Assembly: GCA_900548385.1 (NCBI GenBank)
Contig: URKJ01000013.1
Coordinates: 1 to 64,000, forward strand
Direction: 5' to 3'
From: an uncultured bacterium
GTDB taxonomy: Bacteria > Verrucomicrobiota > Lentisphaeria > Victivallales > UBA1829
DNA length: 64,000 nucleotides
Position numbers and translations under genes: made by a program. Each line of letters opens with the position of its first letter. Position 1 is the stretch's first letter. Below are positions 52,313 to 61,083 of the stretch, piece after piece. The notes beneath the pieces were generated by a model, which saw only the letters and a list, made by a program, of their open reading frames with translations, was not told the DNA's origin and did not search any database.

Positions 52313-53017
52313 ATGAAGCCGGAAACCGCATTGATCCTTGCCGGCGGCCTCGGTACCCGCTTGAAAAGCACGGTCCCGGACCGGCAGAAAGTCGCGGCGG
52401 AGGTCGCCGGATATCCCTTTATTTCGTATCTGATCCGTCAGATCGCGGATGCCGGGATCCGGCGGATCATTCTTTGTGCGGGACACAAAGCCGATACATT
52501 GCGGGAGTCGGTTCAGGGGGTGTTTCCCGAACTTGACATCCGTTTTTCGATTGAGGACTGTCCGCTCGGAACGGGCGGAGCTTTGCGGCTTGCCCTTGAG
52601 CTTGCCGGAGACGATGCGTTTCTTGTGATGAACGGGGATTCCTATTTTGACGTGAAACTGCCGGAATTCCTCGGCTTTTTCCACGATACCGCTGTTCCGG
52701 CGGCAGTCTGTCTGCGGAAAATGGAAGATGTGACCCGCTACGGGCGGGTGACGGTTGCGTCGTCCGGGCGTATTCTTTCCTTTGAAGAAAAGGGCGCGTT
52801 TCATGGCGCGGGTCTCATCAATGCGGGGATTTACTGCATCCGCCGTGAGGTCCTTGCAGAGATTCCGTTGGATAAGAACTGTTCGTTGGAACGGGAAGTA
52901 TTTCCCCGTCTTGCGGAAACCGGACAGCTCGCCGGTTATCAGGCGGAAGGGGTGTTTATTGATATCGGCACGCCGGAGAGCTACCGGACTGCCCAACAGA
53001 TGTTCGGGAGAAATTGA
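52313..53017 (+). CDS. Sugar-phosphate nucleotidyltransferase (HddC-like)
   Basis: A 234-residue Rossmann-type nucleotidyltransferase with LILAGGLGTRLKSTVPDRQK (G-x-G-x-R-L), PLGTGGALRLALE, VMNGDSYFD (metal Asp) and FIDIGTPESYRTAQ. It resembles HddC/GmhD-type enzymes that make GDP- or ADP-heptose or other NDP-sugars. It is five bases after leuS and followed two bases on by a glycosyltransferase, so the pair may supply and use an activated sugar. Confidence 0.88.
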   Translation: MKPETALILAGGLGTRLKSTVPDRQKVAAEVAGYPFISYLIRQIADAGIRRIILCAGHKADTLRESVQGVFPELDIRFSIEDCPLGTGGALRLALELAGDDAFLVMNGDSYFDVKLPEFLGFFHDTAVPAAVCLRKMEDVTRYGRVTVASSGRILSFEEKGAFHGAGLINAGIYCIRREVLAEIPLDKNCSLEREVFPRLAETGQLAGYQAEGVFIDIGTPESYRTAQQMFGRN

Positions 53018-53019
53018 AG

Positions 53020-54630
53020 ATGCAGGAACATTCTCCGGTTCTGTCGCTGTGTCTTTCCGGGCGCAACGACAATTACGGATTTGACTTCAAACGGCGCTTT
53101 GCGCAGGCGATGAATTTTCTGGCGTGGAGCGCCGCCCGGGCAGGTGTCGCGGACCGGATCGAGGTCGTTTTTGCCGATTGGAACAGCGCGACGCTGCTTG
53201 CCGGAGACCTGCATCTGTCGCCGGAAGCGGTGAACATGGTCCGGTTCATCGAGATTCCGCCGGAGATTGCGGCGGAGCACAATCCATCGTTTTCCCCTTT
53301 CAGCCAGTCTGTGGCATTCAACGTTGCGCTGCGCCGCGGCAAAGGGCGATTTCTCGGAATCATGCCGGCGGACGTTCTTCTGACTTCGCACACCGTGCGG
53401 AACCTGATCGGAATTCTGGAAGGACGGATCCGGGTTTCGTTTGATCCTTTTCATGCCGTGATCGCGGTTCCCCGGAAGAATATTCCGTATTATGCGGGGG
53501 AGGCGCGGTATTTTACATCGCCGGAAAAAGTGGAATCCATTCTGCTCGCCGCCGATGCATGGATGCTTTGCGACAACACGGCGCGCGGAATGATGGGCGG
53601 CTATGGCGTGTTTATCATGGAGCGGGAACTGCTGCATTCTCTGCGCGGAGTGGATGAACGGATCGCCGGATGGGGATATAATGATACCGATCTTGCGCTG
53701 CGCGCCTCCGGCCGGGCTCCGGTTGTCAATATGACGGGATACGGCGTCTGTTCCTATGACTTTGAACCGTCGTTCCGTATGCTGATGCAGAAAGAGGGAC
53801 GGCGGACGGGCTTCAACCCGATCCGTCCGGGAACGGCGGAGAACACGGAGCAATGGGGACTGGCAGGGCTGACATTGCGGGAATCCCGCGCGAAAACCGG
53901 AAAGACGGAATATGTGGAAACTCCGGCGAAACCGGATTTCCTGTCTTGGCGCGACTGGATCATCTGGCTTTCCCAGGGGGTTCCGCCGTCACGGGTTCTG
54001 TTCTTCTCTTCGACGGCGTTGCTTGCCGCCTGGATCGCATCGCGGAAATTCGCGGCAAGAATTTTTTTATACGGAACGGCGGACCGCTCGATTCCGTGTC
54101 TGCTTGCCCTGTCGGTTCCGTTTGCGGAACTTGTCGTTCACGAACGTTATGAAACCGGAGACGATCATGAACGGATCTGGCGCAGCGACAATGCATTCGG
54201 GCCTCAGCATCATATCGGCGCGGTTCATTACTTCCCCGATACGGAAACGGTGCATGAATGTCCGGCGGATCTGATTATTGTGAATGACCGCCTGCCGTCG
54301 CCGGAAGCGCTTGCGGCGAATTGCTCGCCGGAGAGCGCGGTGGTTCTTTCCCCGTATGCGGCGGAGCGGCTCAAACCGGTGTTTCCCGCGGAATACGGGT
54401 TTTCGGAAATGCGGGTCCGGGGAAATCTGCTGTATCAGCATCCGGCGGAGTCTCCGGAAGAGTTGAGGCGGGTTTCCGCTCCGATGAACGGCAATATCGT
54501 TACCCGTCTGCTTGCTCCGCTTGTCGCGGCGCATTACAGCAAGATCCGGAAACTCTGGGCAATCTTTTTCCGCCAGCCGCTCCATTCGTTTTGGCATGTC
54601 TGCCGTCTGATCCGCCGCATACGCTCCTGA
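53020..54630 (+). CDS. Two-domain GT2-like glycosyltransferase
   Basis: A 536-residue protein. Residues 1-280 look like a GT-A glycosyltransferase with a galactosyltransferase-type acceptor region (GGYGVFIMERELL, DERIAGWGYNDTDLALRA). Residues about 310-500 form a second Rossmann-like domain (VLFFSSTALLAAWIASRKF, YGTADRSIPCLLALSVPFAE) that I cannot assign. ATG 53020 is nine bases after GGGAG; a TTG lies at 53014. It ends the long rightward run. A strong terminator follows. Confidence 0.78.
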   Translation: MQEHSPVLSLCLSGRNDNYGFDFKRRFAQAMNFLAWSAARAGVADRIEVVFADWNSATLLAGDLHLSPEAVNMVRFIEIPPEIAAEHNPSFSPFSQSVAFNVALRRGKGRFLGIMPADVLLTSHTVRNLIGILEGRIRVSFDPFHAVIAVPRKNIPYYAGEARYFTSPEKVESILLAADAWMLCDNTARGMMGGYGVFIMERELLHSLRGVDERIAGWGYNDTDLALRASGRAPVVNMTGYGVCSYDFEPSFRMLMQKEGRRTGFNPIRPGTAENTEQWGLAGLTLRESRAKTGKTEYVETPAKPDFLSWRDWIIWLSQGVPPSRVLFFSSTALLAAWIASRKFAARIFLYGTADRSIPCLLALSVPFAELVVHERYETGDDHERIWRSDNAFGPQHHIGAVHYFPDTETVHECPADLIIVNDRLPSPEALAANCSPESAVVLSPYAAERLKPVFPAEYGFSEMRVRGNLLYQHPAESPEELRRVSAPMNGNIVTRLLAPLVAAHYSKIRKLWAIFFRQPLHSFWHVCRLIRRIRS

Positions 54631-54653
54631 TCCGGCATAAAAACTGCAAATAA

Positions 54654-54688
54654 AAAAGCCGTTCGCGCATTTCTGCGGAACGGCTTTT
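54654..54688. terminator. Bidirectional terminator
   Basis: AAAAGCCGTTC (54654-54664) and GAACGGCTTTT (54678-54688) form a perfect eleven-base stem between convergent genes. Confidence 0.85.
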
Positions 54689-54709
54689 GTGTTTTCCGGA
54701 AGCGTCCGA

Positions 54710-55711
54710 TTACGCTTTCATCGCCTGTTCAACGGCAACGGCGACGTCGACGGAAGCGCCGACCATCGGGTTGTTGCCCATGCCGATCAGGCCCATCATT
54801 TCGACGTGTGCCGGAACGGAGGAGGAACCGGCGAACTGGGCGTCGGAGTGCATTCTGCCCATGGTGTCGGTCATACCGTAGGAGGCAGGGCCGGCAGCCA
54901 TGTTGTCCGGATGGAGCGTTCTGCCTGTTCCGCCGCCGGAAGCAACGGAGAAGAACGGTTTTCCGGCTTCGATGCGCTCTTTCTTGTAGGTTCCCATGAC
55001 CGGGTGCTGGAAGCGGGTCGGGTTGGTGGAGTTGCCGGTGATGGCGATATCCACATCTTCCTTCCACATGATCGCGACACCTTCCCGGACATCGTCGGCG
55101 CCGTAGCAGCGGACTGCCGCGCGTTCGCCTTTGGAATAGGCTCTTTCCTTGGTGACGGTGAGTTCACCGGTCTTGTAATCGAATTTGGTTTCGACGTGTG
55201 TGAATCCGTTGATGCGGGAGATGATCTCCGCGGCATCTTTGCCGAGACCGTTGAGGATCACGCGGAGGGGTTCTTTGCGGGCTTTGTTGGCGGATTTTGC
55301 AAGACCGATTGCGCCTTCCGCAGCGGCGAAAGATTCGTGACCGGCGCAGAATGCAAAGCATTTGGTGCGGTCTTCAAGAAGCATGGAAGCGAGGTTGCCG
55401 TGACCGAGACCGACTTTGCGGTCATCTGCGACGGAACCGGGAATGCAGAAGGACTGGAGACCTTCGCCGAGAGTTTTGGCGATTTCGGAAGCAACGGTCT
55501 GACCGCGCTTGATGGCGACAGCCGCGCCGACGAGGTAAGCCCAGCAGGCATTTTCAAAGCAGATCGGCTGAATGTCTTTGACGCGCTGATAGATGTCGAG
55601 ACCTTTGTCCTTGCAGATCTTTTCGGCTTCTTCAATGGAGGCGATTCCGTTGTCGTTCAGAAACTTGTTGATCTGATTGATACGGCGTTCATAGCTTTCA
55701 AACAATGGCAT
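54710..55711 (-). CDS. GGGtGRT family protein
   Basis: A 333-residue protein named after its motif, seen here as SGGGTGRTLHPDNMAAGPAS. Other conserved blocks are ICFENACWAYLVGAAVAIKR, FAFCAGHESFAAAEGAIGLA and ITGNSTNPTRFQHPVMGTYK. It is paired with a NifU-like scaffold protein, 14 bases upstream in the same direction, as is usual for the family. The function is unknown, though the pairing suggests a role in iron-sulfur or related cofactor handling. Confidence 0.95.
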   Translation of the reverse strand: MPLFESYERRINQINKFLNDNGIASIEEAEKICKDKGLDIYQRVKDIQPICFENACWAYLVGAAVAIKRGQTVASEIAKTLGEGLQSFCIPGSVADDRKVGLGHGNLASMLLEDRTKCFAFCAGHESFAAAEGAIGLAKSANKARKEPLRVILNGLGKDAAEIISRINGFTHVETKFDYKTGELTVTKERAYSKGERAAVRCYGADDVREGVAIMWKEDVDIAITGNSTNPTRFQHPVMGTYKKERIEAGKPFFSVASGGGTGRTLHPDNMAAGPASYGMTDTMGRMHSDAQFAGSSSVPAHVEMMGLIGMGNNPMVGASVDVAVAVEQAMKA

Positions 55712-55725
55712 GGTAACGACTCCTC

Positions 55726-56433
55726 TTATGCTTTGCGCGGGTTGATGACTTTGGCTGCGTCACCGAAACGGCCGTATGTTTTCTGGAATTTCTTGACGAA
55801 ATCTTTGACGGGCATGTTCATAACATCGTCCTTGCCGGAGTTGATGGCTTCCATCATCTTGCCGAGGTTGACGAATTCATAGCCGATGACTTTGTCTTCT
55901 TCGTCGAGTCCGAGTCCGGTGACATAGCCTTCCGCCATTTCGAGGTAACGGACGCCCTTGGCGCTGGTTCCATACATGGTTCCGGTGATGGAACGGAGCT
56001 GTTTGAGGTCTTCGAGTCCGGCGCCGATCGGCAGTCCGCCTTCGGAGAACGCGGTCTGGGTGCGTCCGTAGACGATCTGGAGGAAGAGTTCGCGCATAGC
56101 GGTGTTGATTGCATCGCAGACGAGGTCGGTGTTGAGAGCCTCAAGAATGGTTTTGCCGGGGAGGATTTCGGCAGCCATCGCGGCGGAGTGGGTCATTCCG
56201 GAGCAGCCGATGGTTTCGACGAGGGCTTCCTGAATGATACCGTCTTTGACGTTGAGAGTCAGTTTGCAGGCACCCTGCTGAGGTGCGCACCAGCCCACAC
56301 CGTGGGTGAGACCGGAAATCTGGTTGATCTCTTTGGCATGAGTCCATCCGCCTTCCTGCGGAATCGGTGCCGGCGGGTTCTTCGGACCCTTGGCGACGCA
56401 GCACATCTGCTCGACTTCGTGAGTAAATTGCAT
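55726..56433 (-). CDS. NifU/IscU-like iron-sulfur scaffold protein paired with GGGtGRT protein
   Basis: A 235-residue protein resembling the IscU/NifU N-terminal fold, with the scaffold cysteine regions QQGACKLTLNVKDG and VETIGCSGMTHSAAM, and another Cys pair near the start (EQMCCVAKGPKNPP). It probably binds a transient Fe-S cluster. Start 56433 follows AAGGAG. It is the first gene of the two-gene operon and has its own promoter. Confidence 0.88.
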   Translation of the reverse strand: MQFTHEVEQMCCVAKGPKNPPAPIPQEGGWTHAKEINQISGLTHGVGWCAPQQGACKLTLNVKDGIIQEALVETIGCSGMTHSAAMAAEILPGKTILEALNTDLVCDAINTAMRELFLQIVYGRTQTAFSEGGLPIGAGLEDLKQLRSITGTMYGTSAKGVRYLEMAEGYVTGLGLDEEDKVIGYEFVNLGKMMEAINSGKDDVMNMPVKDFVKKFQKTYGRFGDAAKVINPRKA

Positions 56434-56482
56434 TTTTACACTCCTTATTTGTGTGGTTGAAAACATTATTTCATCACAGGAA

Positions 56483-56511
56483 ATATACACCCGGAAAGCG
56501 GAAAATACAAC
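56483..56511 (-). promoter_or_regulatory. Promoter of the NifU-like/GGGtGRT operon
   Basis: On the minus strand TTGTAT (56511-56506), 17 bases, TATATT (56488-56483). Confidence 0.55.
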
Positions 56512-56723
56512 TGTTGTTTATCAGAAAATCATACGCAGGCGGATACCGCCGCCGGGGAGCGCTGATGCGGTTTGTCTCTTCAATGAAACGGCGATGCAGA
56601 AAATTTTCTGAAAAATTATAAAATTTTTTCCGGCGGCGGGCGGAAACTCCATTCCGGCGGATGTTTGTTCGCGTGTTCCGTTGTTTCTACCGGAGCGGAG
56701 AGACAGATTTTCCATTTTATCAC

Positions 56724-56751
56724 TTGAAAAACAAAAAATTGACACTATTTT
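56724..56751 (+). promoter_or_regulatory. Possible promoter of the VN-G repeat genes
   Basis: TTGAAA (56724-56729), 16 bases, TATTTT (56746-56751). Confidence 0.4.
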
Positions 56752-56817
56752 AATGATTAATTCCAAAAAGAAATTAACAGTTTGGAAAACACACAAAAAC
56801 AAAGAGAGGGCTTTATC

Positions 56818-57552
56818 ATGAAAAGATTTCTGACCGTGTTTATGGCGGCGGCAATCCTCGCCGTGTGCGGCGCAGCGTTTGCAGATGACTCCGCATCACT
56901 GTCCAACAACAAGAAACGGACTATTTTCGGGATCGGCTTCTTCCCCGGAGTTCCGAACTCCACGAACACTTATAATGTGTACGGGCTCAAGCTTGGTGTT
57001 CCCGCTGTCGGCGGAGATCAGGCATGGGTCTGCGGACAGGAAGCGTCCATCCTGTACAGTTCCACAATGTTTATCAAGGGATGTCAGGCGACACTTGCCG
57101 GGCCCGCCATTGCGAGTTCGATGCAGGGATTGCAGGCTGCGACCGGACCGGCGATTGCCCGGAACGTGATCGGAGCTCAGGCATCGCCTCTGACCATCTG
57201 CGGCGGGACCGGGTACGGAGTGCAGGCGTCCGCGGTTTCCATCGCGAACAGCTTTTACGGTTTTCAGGCCGGCGCGGTCAACATTGCCACCAGCAATCTT
57301 GACGGCTTCCAGTTCGGCGCGGTCAATGTGGTTGATGAAGAGTTCCACGGTCTCCAGGCCGGCGCGGTCAATGTGATGACCGGCCGCAACAGAGGTCTGC
57401 AGCTCGGTGTTGTCAATGTTGCGACGCAGGGCGGCTGGCAGCTTGGCGGTATCTGCATCAATCCGAAATCGAAACTTCCGATCATGATCCTTGTCAATTA
57501 TGCGGAATCCGATTATGTTCCGCTTGCGGAAAGAAAGAGCGGTGAAAAATGA
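56818..57552 (+). CDS. Surface repeat protein (LA_2272-like VN-G repeats)
   Basis: A 244-residue exported protein, signal peptide about 1-22. The second half consists of short degenerate repeats with the pattern G-x-Q-x-G-A-V-N-V/I (FYGFQAGAVNIATSN, LDGFQFGAVNVVDEE, FHGLQAGAVNVMTG, NRGLQLGVVNVATQ). Proteins of this type occur in Leptospira and many gut bacteria. The regular strands suggest an outer-membrane or periplasmic beta-structure. Start 56818 follows AGAGAGGG. It overlaps the next gene by four bases. Confidence 0.82.
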   Translation: MKRFLTVFMAAAILAVCGAAFADDSASLSNNKKRTIFGIGFFPGVPNSTNTYNVYGLKLGVPAVGGDQAWVCGQEASILYSSTMFIKGCQATLAGPAIASSMQGLQAATGPAIARNVIGAQASPLTICGGTGYGVQASAVSIANSFYGFQAGAVNIATSNLDGFQFGAVNVVDEEFHGLQAGAVNVMTGRNRGLQLGVVNVATQGGWQLGGICINPKSKLPIMILVNYAESDYVPLAERKSGEK

Positions 57553-58013
57553 AAAAGTTCTTTATTCTCACAGCGATCGCCTGTCTGTTTGCCGTTTGCA
57601 CACTTCAGGCTCAGGAAGCGAAGGTCCAGCCGTCGCAGGAGAATGATTATGAGTTTTTCTCTCTGACCGTCTGTCCGGGCGTTTCGACGGCTCCGGATTC
57701 CGTGGATGTCTACGGGGTCCGTATCGGTGCGCCGGTCGCGTTCGGCAATGACTCGTTTGTCGCGGGAATTGAGCTTTCGATTCTTGCCGGGATGAGCAAT
57801 GAGGTTTACGGTCTTCAGGCGGCTCCGATTTTTGTCAGTGCCGATCATGTCGAAGGGATCCAGTTCTCGGTGGTCAACATCGTCAAGAAGATTTACGGTC
57901 TTCAGCTCGGCGTTGTGAACATCGCGGAGGACGTTTCGTTTCAGATCGGTCTGATCAACTACATCGAGAACAGCGCTCTGCCGGTTTTCCCGGTCATCAA
58001 CGTCCGATTCTGA
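57549..58013 (+). CDS. Second VN-G repeat protein
   Basis: A 154-residue exported protein, signal peptide about 1-20, resembling the upstream protein but shorter, with repeats YGLQAAPIFVSAD, VEGIQFSVVNIVKK and YGLQLGVVNIAED. The two begin similarly after the signal peptide (SLTVCPGVSTAPDSVDVYGV). They are probably a tandem duplication that acts together. A strong terminator follows. Confidence 0.78.
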   Translation: MKKFFILTAIACLFAVCTLQAQEAKVQPSQENDYEFFSLTVCPGVSTAPDSVDVYGVRIGAPVAFGNDSFVAGIELSILAGMSNEVYGLQAAPIFVSADHVEGIQFSVVNIVKKIYGLQLGVVNIAEDVSFQIGLINYIENSALPVFPVINVRF

Positions 58014-58032
58014 CCGTTTGTACGGAATTTTT

Positions 58033-58065
58033 AGCCGGCGGAACACTCCGCCGGTTATTTTTTTT
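58033..58065 (+). terminator. Rho-independent terminator
   Basis: CCGGCGGA (58035-58042), a four-base loop and TCCGCCGG (58047-58054), followed by a run of T to 58065. Confidence 0.88.
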
Positions 58066-58140
58066 AAATTCCGCTTTTCATTTGCCGGAAACATGATATA
58101 TTATCAACGGTACAGAACAGAATTTAACACAAGGTGGAGT

Positions 58141-59847
58141 ATGATGATTCCGAAATACAAGAGTCCAACCCGTATTCCCGTGGCGAAACGGGAATGGATC
58201 GAGGGGGAACTTTCGCACGCGCCCGCATGGTGCTCCGTGGATCTTCGCGACGGCAACCAGGCGCTTCCCATGCCGATGAATCCTGTCAAGAAACTGGAAT
58301 ATTTCAAACTGCTGGCGGAAATCGGATTCAAAGAGATTGAAGTCTCTTTTCCCTCTTCGTCGCAGGACGATTTTGATTTTACGCGTTCGCTGATCGAGGG
58401 AAATCATATTCCGGATGATGTCCGGATCAGTGTGCTGACCCAGATGCGCGAACCGCTGATCCGCCGCACGGTCGAAGCGTTGAAAGGTGCGCGTTCCGCG
58501 GTTCTCCATGCGTATATTGCGACTTCCGATCTGCATGGACAGATTGTATTCGGCAAAACCCGCGGGGAGCTCAAGAAAATGGCGGTTGACGGAACGAAGC
58601 TGATCCGGCGCCTGATCGATGAAGCCGGTATGGCGGATACGATCGCGTATGAGTTCTCCCCGGAAGAGTTTACCGACAGCGATATTGATTTTGTGCTTGA
58701 TCTCTGCATTGCCGTCAAAGAGGCATGGGGAACGTCGGCGAAAAAGGACTTTATCCTGAATCTGCCTGCGACGGTGGAGCGCCGTCCGCCCTGGCATTAT
58801 GCGGATATGATAGCGTATTTCATTCAGCATTATCCGTATATGAATGAAACGACCATCAGCGTACATTCCCATAACGATCAGGGGTGCGCGGTCGCATCCA
58901 CGGAAATGACGCTGCTTGCCGGAGCGGAACGCGTCGAAGGCACGCTGTTCGGGCACGGCGAACGGACCGGAAACGTGGATATTGTGACGCTGGCGTTGAA
59001 CCTGCAGTCGCTGGGAATTGACCCGAAACTGGATTTTTCCAATCTGCCGAAGATCGTCAAGGCGGTTGAGGAAGCCAGCGGAATTGATGTCCATCAGCGG
59101 CATCCCTATGCCGGACAGCTTGCGTTCACCGCATTTTCCGGTTCCCATCAGGATGCAATCCGCAAAGGATTCGAGAAACAGGAAGAGGCGCGGAAACTGT
59201 TCGGAATGGGTTGGAAAATGCCTTACCTGCATATCGACCCCGCCGACGTCGGCCGTACCTATGAAAAACTCATCCGTATCAACAGCCAGTCGGGAAAAGG
59301 CGGAATCGTTTATGTGCTGGAGCACGATTTCGGGCTTCATCCGCCGAAGAACATGCATCCGGACATCGGTGCCGCCGTTCAGCGGTATACCGATCGTAAA
59401 GGAGATGAAATTGATGCTTCCGAGCTGATCAAAGTGTTCCGTGAAGAGTTTATCGAGGTGAAAGGCCCGCTGGAGCTGATCCGTTACACCCGTGTGCCGG
59501 GAGACGAGGCGAATGATACGGTTCAGGTACGCCTGACGATTCTGGTCGACGGCAGGGAAATGACTGTTTCCGGTTCGGGCAACGGCCCGATTTCCGCAAC
59601 GGTTCATGCGATCCGCAATTCCGCGGGACTCTACGATTTCATTCTTGAGGATTTCTCCGAGCGGACTCTCGGCGGGACCGCCGATGCAAAAGCGATCGCT
59701 TATGTCGGCATTCGCCGTAAACGGGATAATGCCCTGTTTTACGGAGCGGGAGAACATTCCAATATTGACCAGGCGGCGATTCTTGCGCTTCTGGCTGCGC
59801 TTAATAAAGCAATGAACGACGATAAAAAGAGTGCCGGAGCAAAATGA
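58141..59847 (+). CDS. leuA: 2-isopropylmalate synthase
   Basis: A 568-residue enzyme for the first committed step of leucine synthesis (2-ketoisovalerate plus acetyl-CoA). It belongs to the longer LeuA type: SVDLRDGNQALPMPMNP, EIEVSFPSSSQDDFDF, ISVHSHNDQGCAVASTEM and GTLFGHGERTGNVDIV. The C-terminal regulatory domain is present (about 440-560). ATG 58141 follows AAGGTGG; ATG 58144 is an alternative. It overlaps the next gene by four bases. Confidence 0.96.
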   Translation: MMIPKYKSPTRIPVAKREWIEGELSHAPAWCSVDLRDGNQALPMPMNPVKKLEYFKLLAEIGFKEIEVSFPSSSQDDFDFTRSLIEGNHIPDDVRISVLTQMREPLIRRTVEALKGARSAVLHAYIATSDLHGQIVFGKTRGELKKMAVDGTKLIRRLIDEAGMADTIAYEFSPEEFTDSDIDFVLDLCIAVKEAWGTSAKKDFILNLPATVERRPPWHYADMIAYFIQHYPYMNETTISVHSHNDQGCAVASTEMTLLAGAERVEGTLFGHGERTGNVDIVTLALNLQSLGIDPKLDFSNLPKIVKAVEEASGIDVHQRHPYAGQLAFTAFSGSHQDAIRKGFEKQEEARKLFGMGWKMPYLHIDPADVGRTYEKLIRINSQSGKGGIVYVLEHDFGLHPPKNMHPDIGAAVQRYTDRKGDEIDASELIKVFREEFIEVKGPLELIRYTRVPGDEANDTVQVRLTILVDGREMTVSGSGNGPISATVHAIRNSAGLYDFILEDFSERTLGGTADAKAIAYVGIRRKRDNALFYGAGEHSNIDQAAILALLAALNKAMNDDKKSAGAK

Positions 59848-61082
59848 AAAAGTACGGCACGATCCTCTCGATTCTCACGGTTATCATCCTGATCCATGCG
59901 GTGGTTCTGTTTTCCTGCATGTATTCGGAGCGGAAAAACGTGCGGGAGGTGGAAGAACCGCGGCTTGCTCCTCCTGTCGCAGCGGAGCCGCAGATGCCGG
60001 TTATAGATCCGGTTCCGGTCGGACAGGCAGCGCCTGCTCCGGGTTCTGTCCCGCTGTCGCCGCTTCCGGAGGAGCCGCCGGTTCCGGTTGATCCGAATTT
60101 CGGCAAACCGTTCATTTATCAGTATGCGGTTACCGGCGATATTCCGGCGCTGCCGGGCAGCCGGAATGCAACATCGGGAATTCTGGTCGATTTGAATACC
60201 CGTCAGGTGCTTTGGGCAAAGAATCACCGCAAGGGTTATCCGATTGCGTCGATGAGCAAGATCATGACCTGTCTGATCGCATACGAGGATATCGTTGCCG
60301 GAAAATATTCGCTTGATACTCCGGTCCGGGTGACGGCTTCCGCTGCGCGGATCGGCGGAAGTCAGGTCTATCTGGATCCCCGCGAGACTTTTACGCTCGG
60401 GGAACTGATGAAAGCGACTTCGATCAAGAGTGCCAATGATGCGGCGTTTCTGATTGCGGAATTTATCGGCGGCGGCAAGGTTCAGCCGTTTGTGGACCGT
60501 ATGAATGCGAAAGCGGCGGAACTCCGCATGGCGAATACCCGTTTTTTCAATCCGAACGGCTTGCCGGGCAATACACCGGCGCATGACAACGTTTCAAGTC
60601 CGGAGGGTATGGCGCGTCTTGCCGAAGCGACTCTCCGGCATAAACAGCTGATGGTCTGGGCGTCCACATGGATGGATACGTTCCGGGAAAAGGGACAGAA
60701 AGGGTACATGCAGATCAAGAATCACAACTATCTGCTTCCCGGTTCTTCCGAAGCGGCGGAGGGAGTCGACGGGCTGAAAACCGGTTTCATCAACCGTTCC
60801 GGATTCTGTCTGACCGCGACCTGCCTGCGTGACGGGCGCCGTCTGGTCGCCGTGGTGACGGGGTATCCGATCCGGCGTGAACGGGACCGTTTTGTGCGTC
60901 AGCTTCTTGACTGGGGATATGCCAGAGCCGCCGATCCCGCAACCGCTTTGAAGAACGATCCGAAAGTTCCGCCCCGCAAAGCGGCGGTCCGGAAAACTCC
61001 TGCGAAAAAGAAGACGGTGAAGCAGTCCGCAAAGAAGACAACGGCCAGAAAGCCGGCGGTGAAAAAGAAAACCGCGCAGTGA
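59844..61082 (+). CDS. D-alanyl-D-alanine carboxypeptidase with Lys-rich tail
   Basis: A 412-residue serine-type peptidoglycan enzyme of the DacA/PBP5 class. One N-terminal membrane anchor (about 6-25) is followed by a Pro-rich linker (40-85) and the catalytic domain with S136-x-x-K139 (SMSK), S196-A-N198 and K312-T-G314. It removes the terminal D-Ala from cell-wall stem peptides. Residues about 368-412 are Lys/Ala-rich (KKKTVKQSAKKTTARK), like histone H1 tails. A PBP5-type C-terminal amphipathic helix is not seen. It is coupled to leuA. Confidence 0.92.
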   Translation: MKKYGTILSILTVIILIHAVVLFSCMYSERKNVREVEEPRLAPPVAAEPQMPVIDPVPVGQAAPAPGSVPLSPLPEEPPVPVDPNFGKPFIYQYAVTGDIPALPGSRNATSGILVDLNTRQVLWAKNHRKGYPIASMSKIMTCLIAYEDIVAGKYSLDTPVRVTASAARIGGSQVYLDPRETFTLGELMKATSIKSANDAAFLIAEFIGGGKVQPFVDRMNAKAAELRMANTRFFNPNGLPGNTPAHDNVSSPEGMARLAEATLRHKQLMVWASTWMDTFREKGQKGYMQIKNHNYLLPGSSEAAEGVDGLKTGFINRSGFCLTATCLRDGRRLVAVVTGYPIRRERDRFVRQLLDWGYARAADPATALKNDPKVPPRKAAVRKTPAKKKTVKQSAKKTTARKPAVKKKTAQ

Positions 61083-61083
61083 A

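Larger units (their letters stand above)
56434..56817. other. 384-base intergenic region with divergent promoters
   Basis: This is the longest gap in the window. It contains the leftward promoter 56483-56511, the rightward promoter 56724-56751, a TTGACA at 56739 without a matching -10, and GC-rich and AT-rich low-complexity DNA between. An open frame on the minus strand (56521-56802) has no ribosome site or family features and is not called. Confidence 0.7.

Noticed and set aside
56521..56802. 93-residue frame in the largest intergenic gap
   Set aside because: No ribosome site, no conserved motif, and it crosses the rightward promoter.
58078..59757. 559-residue frame opposite leuA
   Set aside because: Antisense shadow of 2-isopropylmalate synthase, which is complete and has all motifs.
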